A DNA stretch of 64,000 nt from Candidatus Tectimicrobiota bacterium. Its GTDB lineage: Bacteria; Tectomicrobia; Entotheonellia; Entotheonellales; Entotheonellaceae. Below, in pieces: positions 56,101 to 63,932 of the stretch. Under the pieces are notes generated by a model. It had not been told where the DNA came from and ran no database searches. It worked only from the letters and a program-made list of their open reading frames with translations. The first letter of the stretch is position 1, and every line of letters begins with the position of its first letter. The DNA is taken from NCBI GenBank assembly GCA_026005175.1, contig BPKO01000012.1, forward strand, positions 62,001-126,000, given 5' to 3'. A program made the translations under genes and the position numbers.

Positions 56101-56335
56101 CCCTGGCAATCACCTGTGCCACGAAGTCCGGCGTCACCGGCAAGAAGTACACCTCGTCGGCCAGGCGCTCGGAGGTCTGAATGGTGGCGATATTGGGGTT
56201 GACCAGCACGCAGGCCACCCCTTCGTCTTTTAAGGCCTTGATGGCCTGCGTGCCCGAGTAGTCGAACTCGCCCGCCTCGCCGATTTTCAAGGCGGCGCTG
56301 CCGAGCACCAGAACTTTACGGGGAAGCGCAGTCAT
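53138..56335 (-). CDS. carB: carbamoyl-phosphate synthase large subunit (CAD-like type)
   Basis: 1,065 residues from ATG 56335 (ATGA overlap with carA). Two ATP-grasp synthetase halves in full length. The first opens VLVLGSAALKIGEAGEFDYS and SGTQAIKALKDEGV; the second opens LGSGPYCIGSSVEFDWCGV and VVNCNPETVSTDYNESDRLY. SSVEFDWC and GEAGEFDYSG with IATIQTSE are characteristic of eukaryotic CAD and some bacterial CarB, whereas E. coli has GQGIEFDYCC. An allosteric methylglyoxal-synthase-like domain ends the protein. It forms carbamoyl phosphate from ammonia delivered by CarA. The intact 3.2-kb frame stands out among frameshifted neighbours. Placed inside a glycan operon, it may feed the carbamoyltransferase at 62160-63932. 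Confidence 0.96.
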   Translation of the reverse strand: MTALPRKVLVLGSAALKIGEAGEFDYSGTQAIKALKDEGVACVLVNPNIATIQTSERLADEVYFLPVTPDFVAQVIARERPDGLLLSFGGQTALNCGVALDERGVLARYGVQVLGTPVAAIRDTEDRARFAARLAEIGVPTPRSHAVSSVAAAVEAAAELGYPVMLRAAYALGGLGAGVCTHEAEVRERAARALAHSPQLLVEEYLAGWKEIEYEVVRDRFDNCITVCNMENIDPMGIHTGESAVVAPSQTLSNAEYHQLREAALRVVRYLGIIGECNIQFALDPHSGAFRAIEVNARLSRSSALASKATGYPLAYVAAKLALGYSLPALPNAVTGATTACFEPALDYVVVKLPRWDLKKFRHANKRLGSGMKSVGEVMAIGRCFEEALQKALRMLNIRVQGLVGNAHLRFADLDAALGQPTPERLFAIAEALRRGYAVAKIHELSHIDPWFLYRIRTLVEMEQQLRQAPPHALPHDLLKRAKQLGFADAQIAALTGTTEAAVRRQRQAYGLRPCVKQIDTLAAEYPAQTNYLYLTYNGEEDDVAGSAQPPVLVLGSGPYCIGSSVEFDWCGVTTVHTLRQLGYPTVVVNCNPETVSTDYNESDRLYFEELSLEALLEIAAKERPLGLVLCMGGQIPNTLALACHAAGLPVLGTAPEDIDRAEDRHKFAQLLETLGIAQPPWRQLQSLAAAQAFAQQVGYPVLVRPSYVLSGAAMSVACNDAELARVVQVAAHVSPQHPVVVSKFIEAAQELEFDAVARHGELVVWAISEHVEHAGVHSGDATLVFPPRHTAPAVQRQIRRAGAAIARALRIHGPFNVQFLVKDGQVQVIECNLRASRSFPFVSKVSKVNFIELATRVLMEQAVRPPRRRLHALPYVGVKAPQFSFTRLEGVDPTPGVEMASTGEVACLGEDFDEAFLKALLAVGYRLPLRRVLLSTGPLPSKAAFLPSAAQLVALGVTLYATPGTARFLRDHGIAVQALAWPLEAGQPNVRDVLRPEVLDLVVNIPKNNQEDELTNDYFIRRRAADLGIPLITNLQLAQRLVAALSRKRFADLHVKPWRAYGGH

Positions 56336-57420
56336 CGGCGGCACAGGCGCAAAAACGTCTCAAACAAGAAGGCCGTATCCAGGGGGCCGGGGGCGGCCTC
56401 GGGGTGAAACTGCACGCTCAGAAAGGGGCGGCTGCGGTGGCGCAGCCCCTCGTTGGTGCCGTCGTTGGCGTTGACGAACCACGGCACCCACTCGGGCGGC
56501 AGGGTCTCGGCGGCCACGGCATAGCCGTGGTTTTGGGCGGTGATGTAGCAGCGCTGGCCACCCGCTTCCAGGCAGGGCTGGTTTTGGCTGCGGTGGCCGA
56601 ACTTGAGCTTGTACGTCCTGGCGCCGGCGGCGAGGGCCAGGATCTGGTGCCCCAGGCAGATCCCCAGCAGGGGCACGTCCTGGGCCATGGCGCGGCGCAC
56701 GTGGGCAATCGTGGCCTGGCACTGCGTGGGATCGCCCGGGCCGTTGGAGATCACCACGCCGTCGAAGTCCTCCGCAAGGAAGTCGTAGTCCCAGGGCACC
56801 CGCAATACTGAAGCCCCGGCTTGCAAGAGGCAGCGCAGGATGCTGTGCTTGCAGCCGCAGTCCACCACCACCAGGCGCGGCCGGCCGCGGCCGTAGGCCA
56901 CCGGCTGCTTCACGCTCACCTGCGCCACCAGGTTTTCGCGGTTGGGATCCCACCAGGGGGGCTCATGGCCGTCCAGGATGAGCTTGCCCAGCATGGTGCC
57001 GTGCTTGCGCAAGTGCTTGGTGAGCCGCCGCGTGTCCACGCCGCTGAGGGCGGGGATCCCCTCGGCGCGCAGCCAGGCATCCAGGCTGCGCGCGGCCTGC
57101 CAGTGGCTGTAGTGGGGGGAAGCGTCGGCCACCACCAGCCCCTGCACCTGGATGCGATTGGACTCAAAGCCCGCGGCCAGCTGCTCCGGCGCCGGTGCGG
57201 GCGGCACGCCGTAGTTGCCAATTAGCGGGTAGGTCAGCACCAGGATCTGTCCCCGGTAGGAGGGATCGGTCAGCGCCTCGGGGTAGCCCACCATGCCGGT
57301 GTTGAAGACCACCTCACCGGCGGCGGAAGTAGGGGCGCCAAAAGGGACGCCGGCAAAGGTGGTGCCGTCCTCAAGAACCAGCAGGCCCTGAGCAATATCT
57401 GAGTCGAACACGCCGATCAT
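56332..57420 (-). CDS. carA: carbamoyl-phosphate synthase small (glutaminase) subunit
   Basis: 362 residues from ATG 57420; the ribosome site is weak and the gene starts 21 bases after the AT-rich gene ends, so the start is less certain. N-terminal CPSase small domain (LVLEDGTTFAGVPFG, VVFNTGMVGYPEALTDPSY) and C-terminal class I glutaminase with Cys255 in LGICLGHQI, His339 and Glu341 in QFHPEAAPGP. VDCGCKHSILRCLLQ also resembles CAD-type sequences. Supplies ammonia to CarB, its partner, in a four-base overlap. Confidence 0.94.
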   Translation of the reverse strand: MIGVFDSDIAQGLLVLEDGTTFAGVPFGAPTSAAGEVVFNTGMVGYPEALTDPSYRGQILVLTYPLIGNYGVPPAPAPEQLAAGFESNRIQVQGLVVADASPHYSHWQAARSLDAWLRAEGIPALSGVDTRRLTKHLRKHGTMLGKLILDGHEPPWWDPNRENLVAQVSVKQPVAYGRGRPRLVVVDCGCKHSILRCLLQAGASVLRVPWDYDFLAEDFDGVVISNGPGDPTQCQATIAHVRRAMAQDVPLLGICLGHQILALAAGARTYKLKFGHRSQNQPCLEAGGQRCYITAQNHGYAVAAETLPPEWVPWFVNANDGTNEGLRHRSRPFLSVQFHPEAAPGPLDTAFLFETFLRLCRR

Positions 57421-57440
57421 CGCTGCTAGAAGGCAAAAGA

Positions 57441-58573
57441 TTACCTGAGGACCAAGGCCTTTGGCGATGCAGGCGGCAGGATATCCGCAGTGGGAGACAC
57501 CATGAAAGTTCCCCTTACGGTGTTCCACGAATCGTTGCTTCCTACCCCGGTAAAGACGAGAACAAACTCTTTCCCATCTACACTGAGCCATTTATTGGAG
57601 AAATTCCAAAAAAATGTACTCGACTCAATATGAGGAGAACCAAAATTGTTCATATACGCTACCGTTGTCCATGGCCCCCCATGGTTCGGGAGCGTCAAAG
57701 ACCCCCATTTTCCCCCTCATACTGGTCTCATGTTCAGTGATCAAAAAATATCTATTTAGACCTTTATTATAACTTACACTAACGTTCCATCCAACGCCGT
57801 TTGGATCCATAAATACTGGAACTCTATTTTTAATATCGTTTGTCCACAATGGATTTCCGCCCCCATCGAATCCGGAAAAAAATTGGTATGCCGATCTATC
57901 CATAATCGAATTCTTATGAACACGAATTAATGCTATTTCTCCTGGTTTCTGAACCTTCAAAGAGCTGCTATCTTTCAAATGGTTTGCATATATGTAAACA
58001 AACTCGTCGCGTGCTCCCTGATATCCCTTACCAAACTGCAAAAACGTGGGTAAGATGAGGCCATCGTTTTTGGAAAAGGCCCAACTGGCTCCGCTCCACG
58101 AAGCGCCGCCGTCCGTGGAACGATAAAGTCTTGCTTCTTCATAGTTTTGCGTGTTGGAACCAGGGCTTACCCACATATACAGGGTATTGCCAAGAGCCAG
58201 GATGCCGTATGATTTGCCTCCAAACGTCGCCGGGTAGAGGCTGTTTTTGCCTCCCCAGACGTTGATCCCGACATAGGACGTCGCGTCTCCTTCGACGCGG
58301 GCAACGCCAAGTGAGACCCTCCCGTCGGTGTTCGTTCCGCCAAACCCCCCGCCATCGCCCCAAGAGGTGTACTGATGGTTATCATTTGCCCAAGTAACGG
58401 GGCCAGTTGTCACTCCCTAGAGCATGCCGCTCATGGGTAGAGAAATCAAAGCTAATTCCTGTAACTACAGGACTTTCTGGGTACGGTAAGATCTGTGCTT
58501 CTGCGGTGCAGATTCCGCTTAAAAACCATAATGCTATAGAAACTGCAGAAAATTTTTTCTTTCGATTCATCAT
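57441..58573 (-). CDS. secreted beta-propeller-like protein (DUF4185-like, AT-rich, frameshifted)
   Basis: About 376 residues from ATG 58573, which has AGAAGGAG upstream. Signal peptide (SAVSIALWFLSGICTAEAQ). Body: WGDGGGFGGTNTDGRVSLG, LYRSTDGGASW (Asp-box-like), DEFVYIYANHL, RYFLITEHET and GPWTTVAYMNNFG, the pattern of DUF4185/BNR-like five-bladed proteins that resemble sialidases and glycosidases. Frame jumps at G4 58399-58402 and C6 57675-57680; dropping one base in each restores DNWPVTWANDN and EPWGPWTTVAYM. Base composition is markedly AT-rich compared with carA and the flippase-like gene on either side, which suggests recent acquisition. The function in the glycan locus is unknown. Confidence 0.7.
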
Positions 58574-58586
58574 TTAAAAACTCCTT

Positions 58587-59486
58587 CTATCTCACAGAAT
58601 AAATATCCCTTCCCATAAACCATATCCCCGGAAGCGCCACCAGGAGCTGCATCACGTGGGAGAGGAAAGCCAGCGAAAAGGCCTGTTCAGGGAGGATCCC
58701 GATAAGCCCGTACAGTCCGATTGCCGAGGCTTCCCCTACCCCCCAGCCGTCAGGCGCAATTGGCAAGCGGTAGAGGAGCGTATGGACCGTGGCCACAGAG
58801 AGAAACAGCAGCGGATCTGCGACAATGCCGAGCCCATACGCCATTGCCAAGACGATACAAAGCTGTAGGCCGTGCTCAACCACCGTCAGCATGCCGTTCC
58901 ACGCCAGGGCTCTGCGGTGTTTGCCGTACTGGACATAGGCCTCAAGGAAACGGCCCGTGCCTTGCGCCAGGCGGGACCGCGATGCCGACAGCCAGCGATG
59001 CACGGCAGCGCGGCAGCGCGGGTGCAGCGACAGCCAGAAGGCCCCGTGCCCGCCTGCCGCCACTGCCAGCAGCCCCCAGGCCCATACGGCGGGAAAAGCA
59101 GGGGAGCGGTGAAGAAAGTACGCCATGCCCGCCAAAGCCCAGCTCACCGCAGAGAGCAGCCCCATTGCCTTCTCGATGGCCAGCGAGGCCACCACCGGGT
59201 AGGTGGCGCCTGTTGCACGCACGACCAGATACGCCCGCAGGGCATCTCCCCCCAGACTGGTGGGCAAAAACGTGCCGGCAAACGTCCCCTGATAGAAGAA
59301 GCGGACAAGGGCACTGAACGGCACCTTGAGGCCAACGGCCCACAGGAGCACGGCCCACTTCCAGGCCATCAGCAGCCGGTCGAGGGTCATCACAGCGAGG
59401 ATCAAGGCCAGCCACAGGAGGGAGACGCGCTGTAGGGTGCGGCCGACGGCGCCAAGGTCGAGCCACAAGGCACAGGCGGCAAACAT
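58587..59486 (-). CDS. YbhN/UPF0104-family membrane protein (flippase-like)
   Basis: At least 299 residues with seven or eight membrane helices. Family signs: LDRLLMAWKWAVLL, FFYQGTFAGTFLPTSLGGD, LRAYLVVRATGATYPVV (the G-G-D-x-x-R-x-Y motif of lysylphosphatidylglycerol-synthase TM domains), and P-I-A-P-D-G-W-G-V-G-E near the end. The start is uncertain: only ATG 59486 lies in frame, but it leaves out a hydrophobic stretch (WRWLLAGG) just upstream, and GGAGG is only one base away. A frameshift or an alternative start upstream is likely. Such proteins help move lipid-linked molecules; a role in export is a guess. Confidence 0.75.
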   Translation of the reverse strand: MFAACALWLDLGAVGRTLQRVSLLWLALILAVMTLDRLLMAWKWAVLLWAVGLKVPFSALVRFFYQGTFAGTFLPTSLGGDALRAYLVVRATGATYPVVASLAIEKAMGLLSAVSWALAGMAYFLHRSPAFPAVWAWGLLAVAAGGHGAFWLSLHPRCRAAVHRWLSASRSRLAQGTGRFLEAYVQYGKHRRALAWNGMLTVVEHGLQLCIVLAMAYGLGIVADPLLFLSVATVHTLLYRLPIAPDGWGVGEASAIGLYGLIGILPEQAFSLAFLSHVMQLLVALPGIWFMGRDIYSVR

Positions 59487-59576
59487 GCCTCCGGCCAGCA
59501 GCCACCGCCACCCGTGGCGCCGCCACCCTGGCCGCGCCGATGGCTTTGCCCCGCGCCTCCTGCGCTGCCGCGCCTT

Positions 59577-60209
59577 TTATCCCCGAAGAGGCGATCGACA
59601 TCCGTCATGCCGGGCGGCGGCCGGGCGCCAAGGGTGCGGCCGCCGGGGGTAGCGGCCCATCCAGCGCTGCTTCAGCCAGAGCAGGCCGGCAAGCAGCGAC
59701 CCCAGGACGGCGATTTCGAGGCCGATGGCGCCGAGATTGACCGGATGCGCCAGGGCCGCAAGCCATGCCCCGGTGGAGGCGGTGGTGGTGGCGGCGTGGT
59801 TCACTCCCAAGAAAACGGGCCACGGCGCCAGCACATGGGCGGACATCAAGGGCCATAGCAGGGGAATGCCGTACGGAGGACGGCCGTCGGGACAAAACAC
59901 ATCGATGAGCAAGTGCGACCCGTATGCCAGCAGAAAGCGTCCCCAGGCCCCTATCCAGGCAGCGTGCCCCCGGTGCAGCAGGAGGGCCACGGCCAGACTC
60001 ACGCCGCCCGCTACGCCCAGGCTGTGCGAGATGCCCTGGTGATAGCGCGCCGGCTGTCCTATCAGAAGGCCCGGGAGAAAATCGAAGTCAGGGGCCACGG
60101 CCAGCAGCATGCACAGCCACAGCCAGGCACGCCCTCCCTGCTCGGCCGGCTTGGTGGTCAGCCGGTACACCGCGTAGCCCGCCAGGGCATGCCCGATGGG
60201 CGTGGCCAT
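59577..60209 (-). CDS. DUF457/YdjM-type membrane-bound metal-dependent hydrolase
   Basis: 210 residues from ATG 60209, which begins one base after the stop of the second asnB gene. The family's hallmarks are at the start, MATPIGHALAGYAVYR, with later APDFDFLPGL, HQGISHSLG and GSHLLIDVFCPDG, so a set of His and Asp that could bind metal is kept in four or five helices. Family members are uncharacterised membrane proteins. It lies downstream of the second amidotransferase in the same run, and no link to glycan synthesis can be drawn from sequence beyond that. Confidence 0.85.
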   Translation of the reverse strand: MATPIGHALAGYAVYRLTTKPAEQGGRAWLWLCMLLAVAPDFDFLPGLLIGQPARYHQGISHSLGVAGGVSLAVALLLHRGHAAWIGAWGRFLLAYGSHLLIDVFCPDGRPPYGIPLLWPLMSAHVLAPWPVFLGVNHAATTTASTGAWLAALAHPVNLGAIGLEIAVLGSLLAGLLWLKQRWMGRYPRRPHPWRPAAARHDGCRSPLRG

Positions 60210-60210
60210 G

Positions 60211-62154
60211 TCACGCCGCCTCCTGCGTGTCCACCCCGGCCAGCTCCTCGCTGAGCTGCGCCACCGGCGTTCTCTCGATGAACATCCGGTACCAGACCTC
60301 GGCGTTGAGCAGCAGCCACAGGCGGTTGCCGTGGTCGGCCCGCCGGGAGAGGTGCTCGGTCAAAAGGCGATCCACGACCGCCTGCTGCAGCAGGCCGTCT
60401 CGCCCCAGGTGGGCGCTGGCGAGAAAGCGGCGAAAGAGCACCCGGTACTCCTCGCGCAGCAGGTAGGGCAAGGCGGAGGAAAAGCCCTGCTTGGGCCGCC
60501 GCAGCAGGGGGGCGGGCAGGTACTTCTGCGCCAGGCGCTTTTGCAGGTAGCGCAGCTTCCGCCCGCGCACTTTGAGGTGCACCGGCAGGCGCGCGGCAAA
60601 TTCCGCCACCTCGTGGTCCATCAAGGGGCTGCGCGCTTCAAGCCCGTGCGCCATGGTCATGCGGTCCAGAATCATCACCGAGTGATCCGGCAGCCGCACC
60701 TGGCTGTCGGCATAGAGCATGCGGTCAAGGGGGGCTTCGGCCTGCGCCTGCACAAAGGGCTCTCGCAAGGCGGCTTCGGGGTCAAAGTGCGCCAGCACCT
60801 CGCGCATCGCCGGCCCGTAGAGCGCTTGGCGCCAGGCGGGAGGAAAGTAAAAGTAGCTCAGGCTGCGCGCGTAGCGCGCCCCGCCTTGCAGCTCGGCGAT
60901 GTGGTGCAGCCACTTGAGCCGGTGGGCCAGACTCTTGTACCAGCGCCCCTCGGGAAGGTGCGCCAGCAGCGGCCCCAGGACCCCGCGGCGCAGCCCCGCA
61001 GGCAAGCGCGCGTAGTAATCGGCATACAAGTTTCCATAGTAGCGATCGTAGCCGCCAAAGAGCTCATCTCCGCCGTCGCCGCCCAGGACGACTTTGACGT
61101 GCTCCCGGGCCATCTGGGCGATGAGGTACGTGCAGAGGGCCAGCGGGTCGGAGGGTTCGTCGAGGTGCCACACCAGGCGCGGCAGAAGGCGCACGAGCGA
61201 GGGCGTCACCCGCTTTTCGTGGTGGCGGGTGCCGTACTGCCGCGCCACCAGCCGCGCATAGGGCGCCTCGTCGTAGGCCTTGTAAGGCAAGCCCATGGAA
61301 AACGTCTGCAGGGGCTCCCCTATCCCGTGCTTCATTAGCATGGCCACCACCAGGGTGGAATCCAGGCCGCCGCTGAGAAACGCGCCCACCGGCACGTCAC
61401 TGACCAAGTGCAGCCGCAGGCAGTCGAGCAGGCAGGCTTCGAGCGCCTCGAGCAGCTCGTCTTCCGTCCCCACCAGCTTGGGCTCGTAGTGCAGGTCCCA
61501 GTAGCGCTCGACTTTCACCCCGGCGTCGGGCGTAAACGTCAGCAGGTGCGCCGGGGGCAGCTTGCGCACGGCGCGAAACATGGTGCGCGGCGGCGCAATG
61601 AGCCGCAGGCTCAGGTACTGGTCGAGCGCCTCGCGGTCGAGCTCGGCCAGGGTGGGGTCGAAGGCGAGCAGAGCCTTGATTTCGGAAGCAAAGAGCAGCT
61701 CGCCGCCGCGCTCGACATAAAAGAACGGCTTTTGCCCCAGGCGGTCGCGCGCCGCCACCAGGCGCCGCTGGCGGCTGTCCCAGAGGGCAAAGGCGAACAT
61801 GCCGCGCAGGCGCGTGACGCCGTGCGCGCCAAGGTCTTCGTAGAGGTGCACGAGGACCTCGGTGTCGCTGCGGGTGGCAAAGCGGTGGCCTTTGGCTTCC
61901 AGCTCGCGCCGCAGGGCCTGGTAGTTGTAAATCTCGCCGTTGAAGACCACCCACACTGTGCCGTCTTCGTTGGCCAGGGGCTGGTGGCCGCCCGCGAGGT
62001 CGATGATGGCCAGGCGCCGCTGCCCCAGCGCCGCCTCGGGCGTGCAGTAAAGCCCTTCGTCGTCCGGGCCGCGATGGCGCAGCACCTGCAGCATGCGCCG
62101 CACGCGGGCCGCCTCCACGCCCGCCGGGCAAATCTGACCGGCAATGCCGCACAC
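60211..62154 (-). CDS. asnB: AsnB-type amidotransferase, second copy
   Basis: 647 residues from GTG 62154; the start is fixed by Cys2 following directly (M-C-G-I-A-G-Q) and by GAGGTAAG upstream, which includes the stop of the carbamoyltransferase gene. Glutaminase motifs RHRGPDDEGLY near 27 and FNGEIYNYQAL near 69; ATP site FLSGGLDST and GGDGGDELFGGYDRYYG. The N-terminal glutaminase and synthetase domains are complete. It is clearly diverged from the amidotransferase at 28226-30100, so the two may amidate different carboxyl groups; the sugar-amidation idea is inferred. Confidence 0.92.
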   Translation of the reverse strand: MCGIAGQICPAGVEAARVRRMLQVLRHRGPDDEGLYCTPEAALGQRRLAIIDLAGGHQPLANEDGTVWVVFNGEIYNYQALRRELEAKGHRFATRSDTEVLVHLYEDLGAHGVTRLRGMFAFALWDSRQRRLVAARDRLGQKPFFYVERGGELLFASEIKALLAFDPTLAELDREALDQYLSLRLIAPPRTMFRAVRKLPPAHLLTFTPDAGVKVERYWDLHYEPKLVGTEDELLEALEACLLDCLRLHLVSDVPVGAFLSGGLDSTLVVAMLMKHGIGEPLQTFSMGLPYKAYDEAPYARLVARQYGTRHHEKRVTPSLVRLLPRLVWHLDEPSDPLALCTYLIAQMAREHVKVVLGGDGGDELFGGYDRYYGNLYADYYARLPAGLRRGVLGPLLAHLPEGRWYKSLAHRLKWLHHIAELQGGARYARSLSYFYFPPAWRQALYGPAMREVLAHFDPEAALREPFVQAQAEAPLDRMLYADSQVRLPDHSVMILDRMTMAHGLEARSPLMDHEVAEFAARLPVHLKVRGRKLRYLQKRLAQKYLPAPLLRRPKQGFSSALPYLLREEYRVLFRRFLASAHLGRDGLLQQAVVDRLLTEHLSRRADHGNRLWLLLNAEVWYRMFIERTPVAQLSEELAGVDTQEAA

Positions 62155-62159
62155 GGGGC

Positions 62160-63932
62160 TTACCTCGACACCTTGGGCGAGGGGCGCAGGGGCCGCCGCA
62201 GGGGGGCGGGGTTGCGCGCCAAGTAGTGGCCGATGGCCAGGTAGTCGAGGTGGCCCAGCTGAAAGGCGCGGATGGCGTCGGCCGGGGTGCAGACGATGGG
62301 CTCTTCGTGCATGTTGAAGCTGGTGTTGATCACCGAGGGCAGGCCGGTCAGCCGGTAGTACTCGCGCAGAATGGCGTAAAAGCTGGGGTTGTCTTGCGGG
62401 CGCACCAGCTGCGGGCGCGCCGTGCCATCGACGTGGATCACCCCCGGGCAGTGCGCTCGCATCCAAGGGGTGCAGGCAAAGGTGATGGTCATGAAGCGGG
62501 CGGTGTTTTCCGCCCCCTCAAGGTGCAGGTAGCAACGGCCGGCCTCTTCGGCCAGCGTCGAGGGGGCAAAGGGCATGAACTCGGTGCGCTGCAGGGCGTG
62601 GTTGAGCCAGTCGTTGACGCTGGGATCGGTGGGCTGGTAGAGGATGGAGCGGTTGCCCAGGGCGCGCGGGCCATACTCCATGCGGCCGTTGAAGCGCGCC
62701 ACCACGTAGCCCTCGGCCAGCTTGGCCGCGATAACGCGCTCAATGTCCGGGTGGTACTCGGCGGCAATACCGGCGCGCGCGAGCTCCTGCCGGATCTCTT
62801 CGTCGCTGAATTCCGGCCCCAGGTAGACGTGCTCCATGCACAGGCGCGGCTTCTCGGGCCGTGTCTCCCCGTGGTCGTAGTAAGCGGCCAGCGCCGCCCC
62901 CACCGGCATGCCCTCGTCGGACATGCCCGGATGGATGAAGACCTCTTCCACCCCCGGAATCTCGTGCACGCGGCGGTTGACCGCCACGTTGGCAAACAGC
63001 CCGCCGGCCAGCGCCACTTTGCTGCGGCCGGAGCGCTTGAGCCAGTGCTGCACGTACTGCACCACCAGCGCTTCGGTGTGGTGCTGCACGCTGGCCGCCA
63101 GGTCGGCGCGGTCGAAATCGGCCGGCAGGCGCCGCCGCAGCTCGCGCAGCGCGGAGTGGAAAAAGACGTTGCCGATGTTCTTAAATGTGCCGTTTTCGTA
63201 GGCGATGAACTGCCGCAAAATGTCGAGGTAGCGCGGCGTGCCGTGGGCGGCCAGCCCGGTGATCTTGCCTTCGTGGCGGCCGGCCTTGAAGCCGCAGATC
63301 TGGGTGATGTAGGAGTAAAACACCCCCAGCGAGTGGTAGCTGGGCACCGTGTGCAGGAGGCGAAAGCGGCCGTCCTGGACGTCGTAAACGCGCGAGGATA
63401 CCCCGTCGCCGCCGCCGTCGATGGTGACCACCAAGGCGGCGTCAAAGCCGCTGGAGTAGTAGGCCGAGGTGGCGTGGCAGTAGTGGTGGTCGATGAAGAC
63501 CACCGGTGCCTGGATGCCAAACTCGTGGCGCAGGATGTGGCGCAGCATGCGCCGGCGGTGGGCGTAGAAGGGCTGACGCACCAAGTAGTAGAGTCGGGGT
63601 AGGAAGGGGGCATAGGGCACGGCACGGCTGAGCACCGAGGCCACGTCGAAGATGGTCTGCTTGACCCGCCCGCGGTCGAGGCCAAACCAGCCGCCGCGGA
63701 AGTCGACGTAGCGGTTGATGAGGTGCTGGTTGATCGTGGCGATGGCCACGCGGTCAATGTCCTGCGGCCCCAGGCCGCTTAGCTCCATCACCTTGGCGAT
63801 CGACAGGCGCGGCACGCCAAAGACCATCTTCTCGCGCACCAGCCGCTCGTCGGTCACCACGGCGGTAAAGACGCCATCGCGCAGGATGGCCGAGCCACAG
63901 CTGACGTGGTCGCCAAGGCCCAGAATGTTCAC
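62160..63932 (-). CDS. NodU-type O-carbamoyltransferase
   Basis: 590 residues from GTG 63932 (AAGGAGGAG upstream; GTGA overlap with the gene before). The N-terminal ASKHA/Kae1-like domain has the metal motif HHYCH at 149-153 and TIDGGGDG (D172), plus LAGGLFANVAVNRRV near 308-322. The C-terminal domain carries GRMEYGPRALGNRS at 416-429, the carbamoyl-phosphate-binding signature of NodU/TobZ, and FNMHEEPIV. Such enzymes transfer carbamoyl from carbamoyl phosphate, through carbamoyl-AMP, to a sugar hydroxyl. Intact. CarA/CarB genes 5 kb downstream in the same run could supply the substrate. Confidence 0.93.
   Translation of the reverse strand: MNILGLGDHVSCGSAILRDGVFTAVVTDERLVREKMVFGVPRLSIAKVMELSGLGPQDIDRVAIATINQHLINRYVDFRGGWFGLDRGRVKQTIFDVASVLSRAVPYAPFLPRLYYLVRQPFYAHRRRMLRHILRHEFGIQAPVVFIDHHYCHATSAYYSSGFDAALVVTIDGGGDGVSSRVYDVQDGRFRLLHTVPSYHSLGVFYSYITQICGFKAGRHEGKITGLAAHGTPRYLDILRQFIAYENGTFKNIGNVFFHSALRELRRRLPADFDRADLAASVQHHTEALVVQYVQHWLKRSGRSKVALAGGLFANVAVNRRVHEIPGVEEVFIHPGMSDEGMPVGAALAAYYDHGETRPEKPRLCMEHVYLGPEFSDEEIRQELARAGIAAEYHPDIERVIAAKLAEGYVVARFNGRMEYGPRALGNRSILYQPTDPSVNDWLNHALQRTEFMPFAPSTLAEEAGRCYLHLEGAENTARFMTITFACTPWMRAHCPGVIHVDGTARPQLVRPQDNPSFYAILREYYRLTGLPSVINTSFNMHEEPIVCTPADAIRAFQLGHLDYLAIGHYLARNPAPLRRPLRPSPKVSR

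Noticed and set aside
59402-59608. A separate small protein or an upstream start at ATG 59608 for the flippase-like gene
   Set aside because: It has no ribosome site and a Gly/Ser/Arg-rich make-up, and reaching the flippase frame needs a frameshift; left as an uncertainty in that entry.
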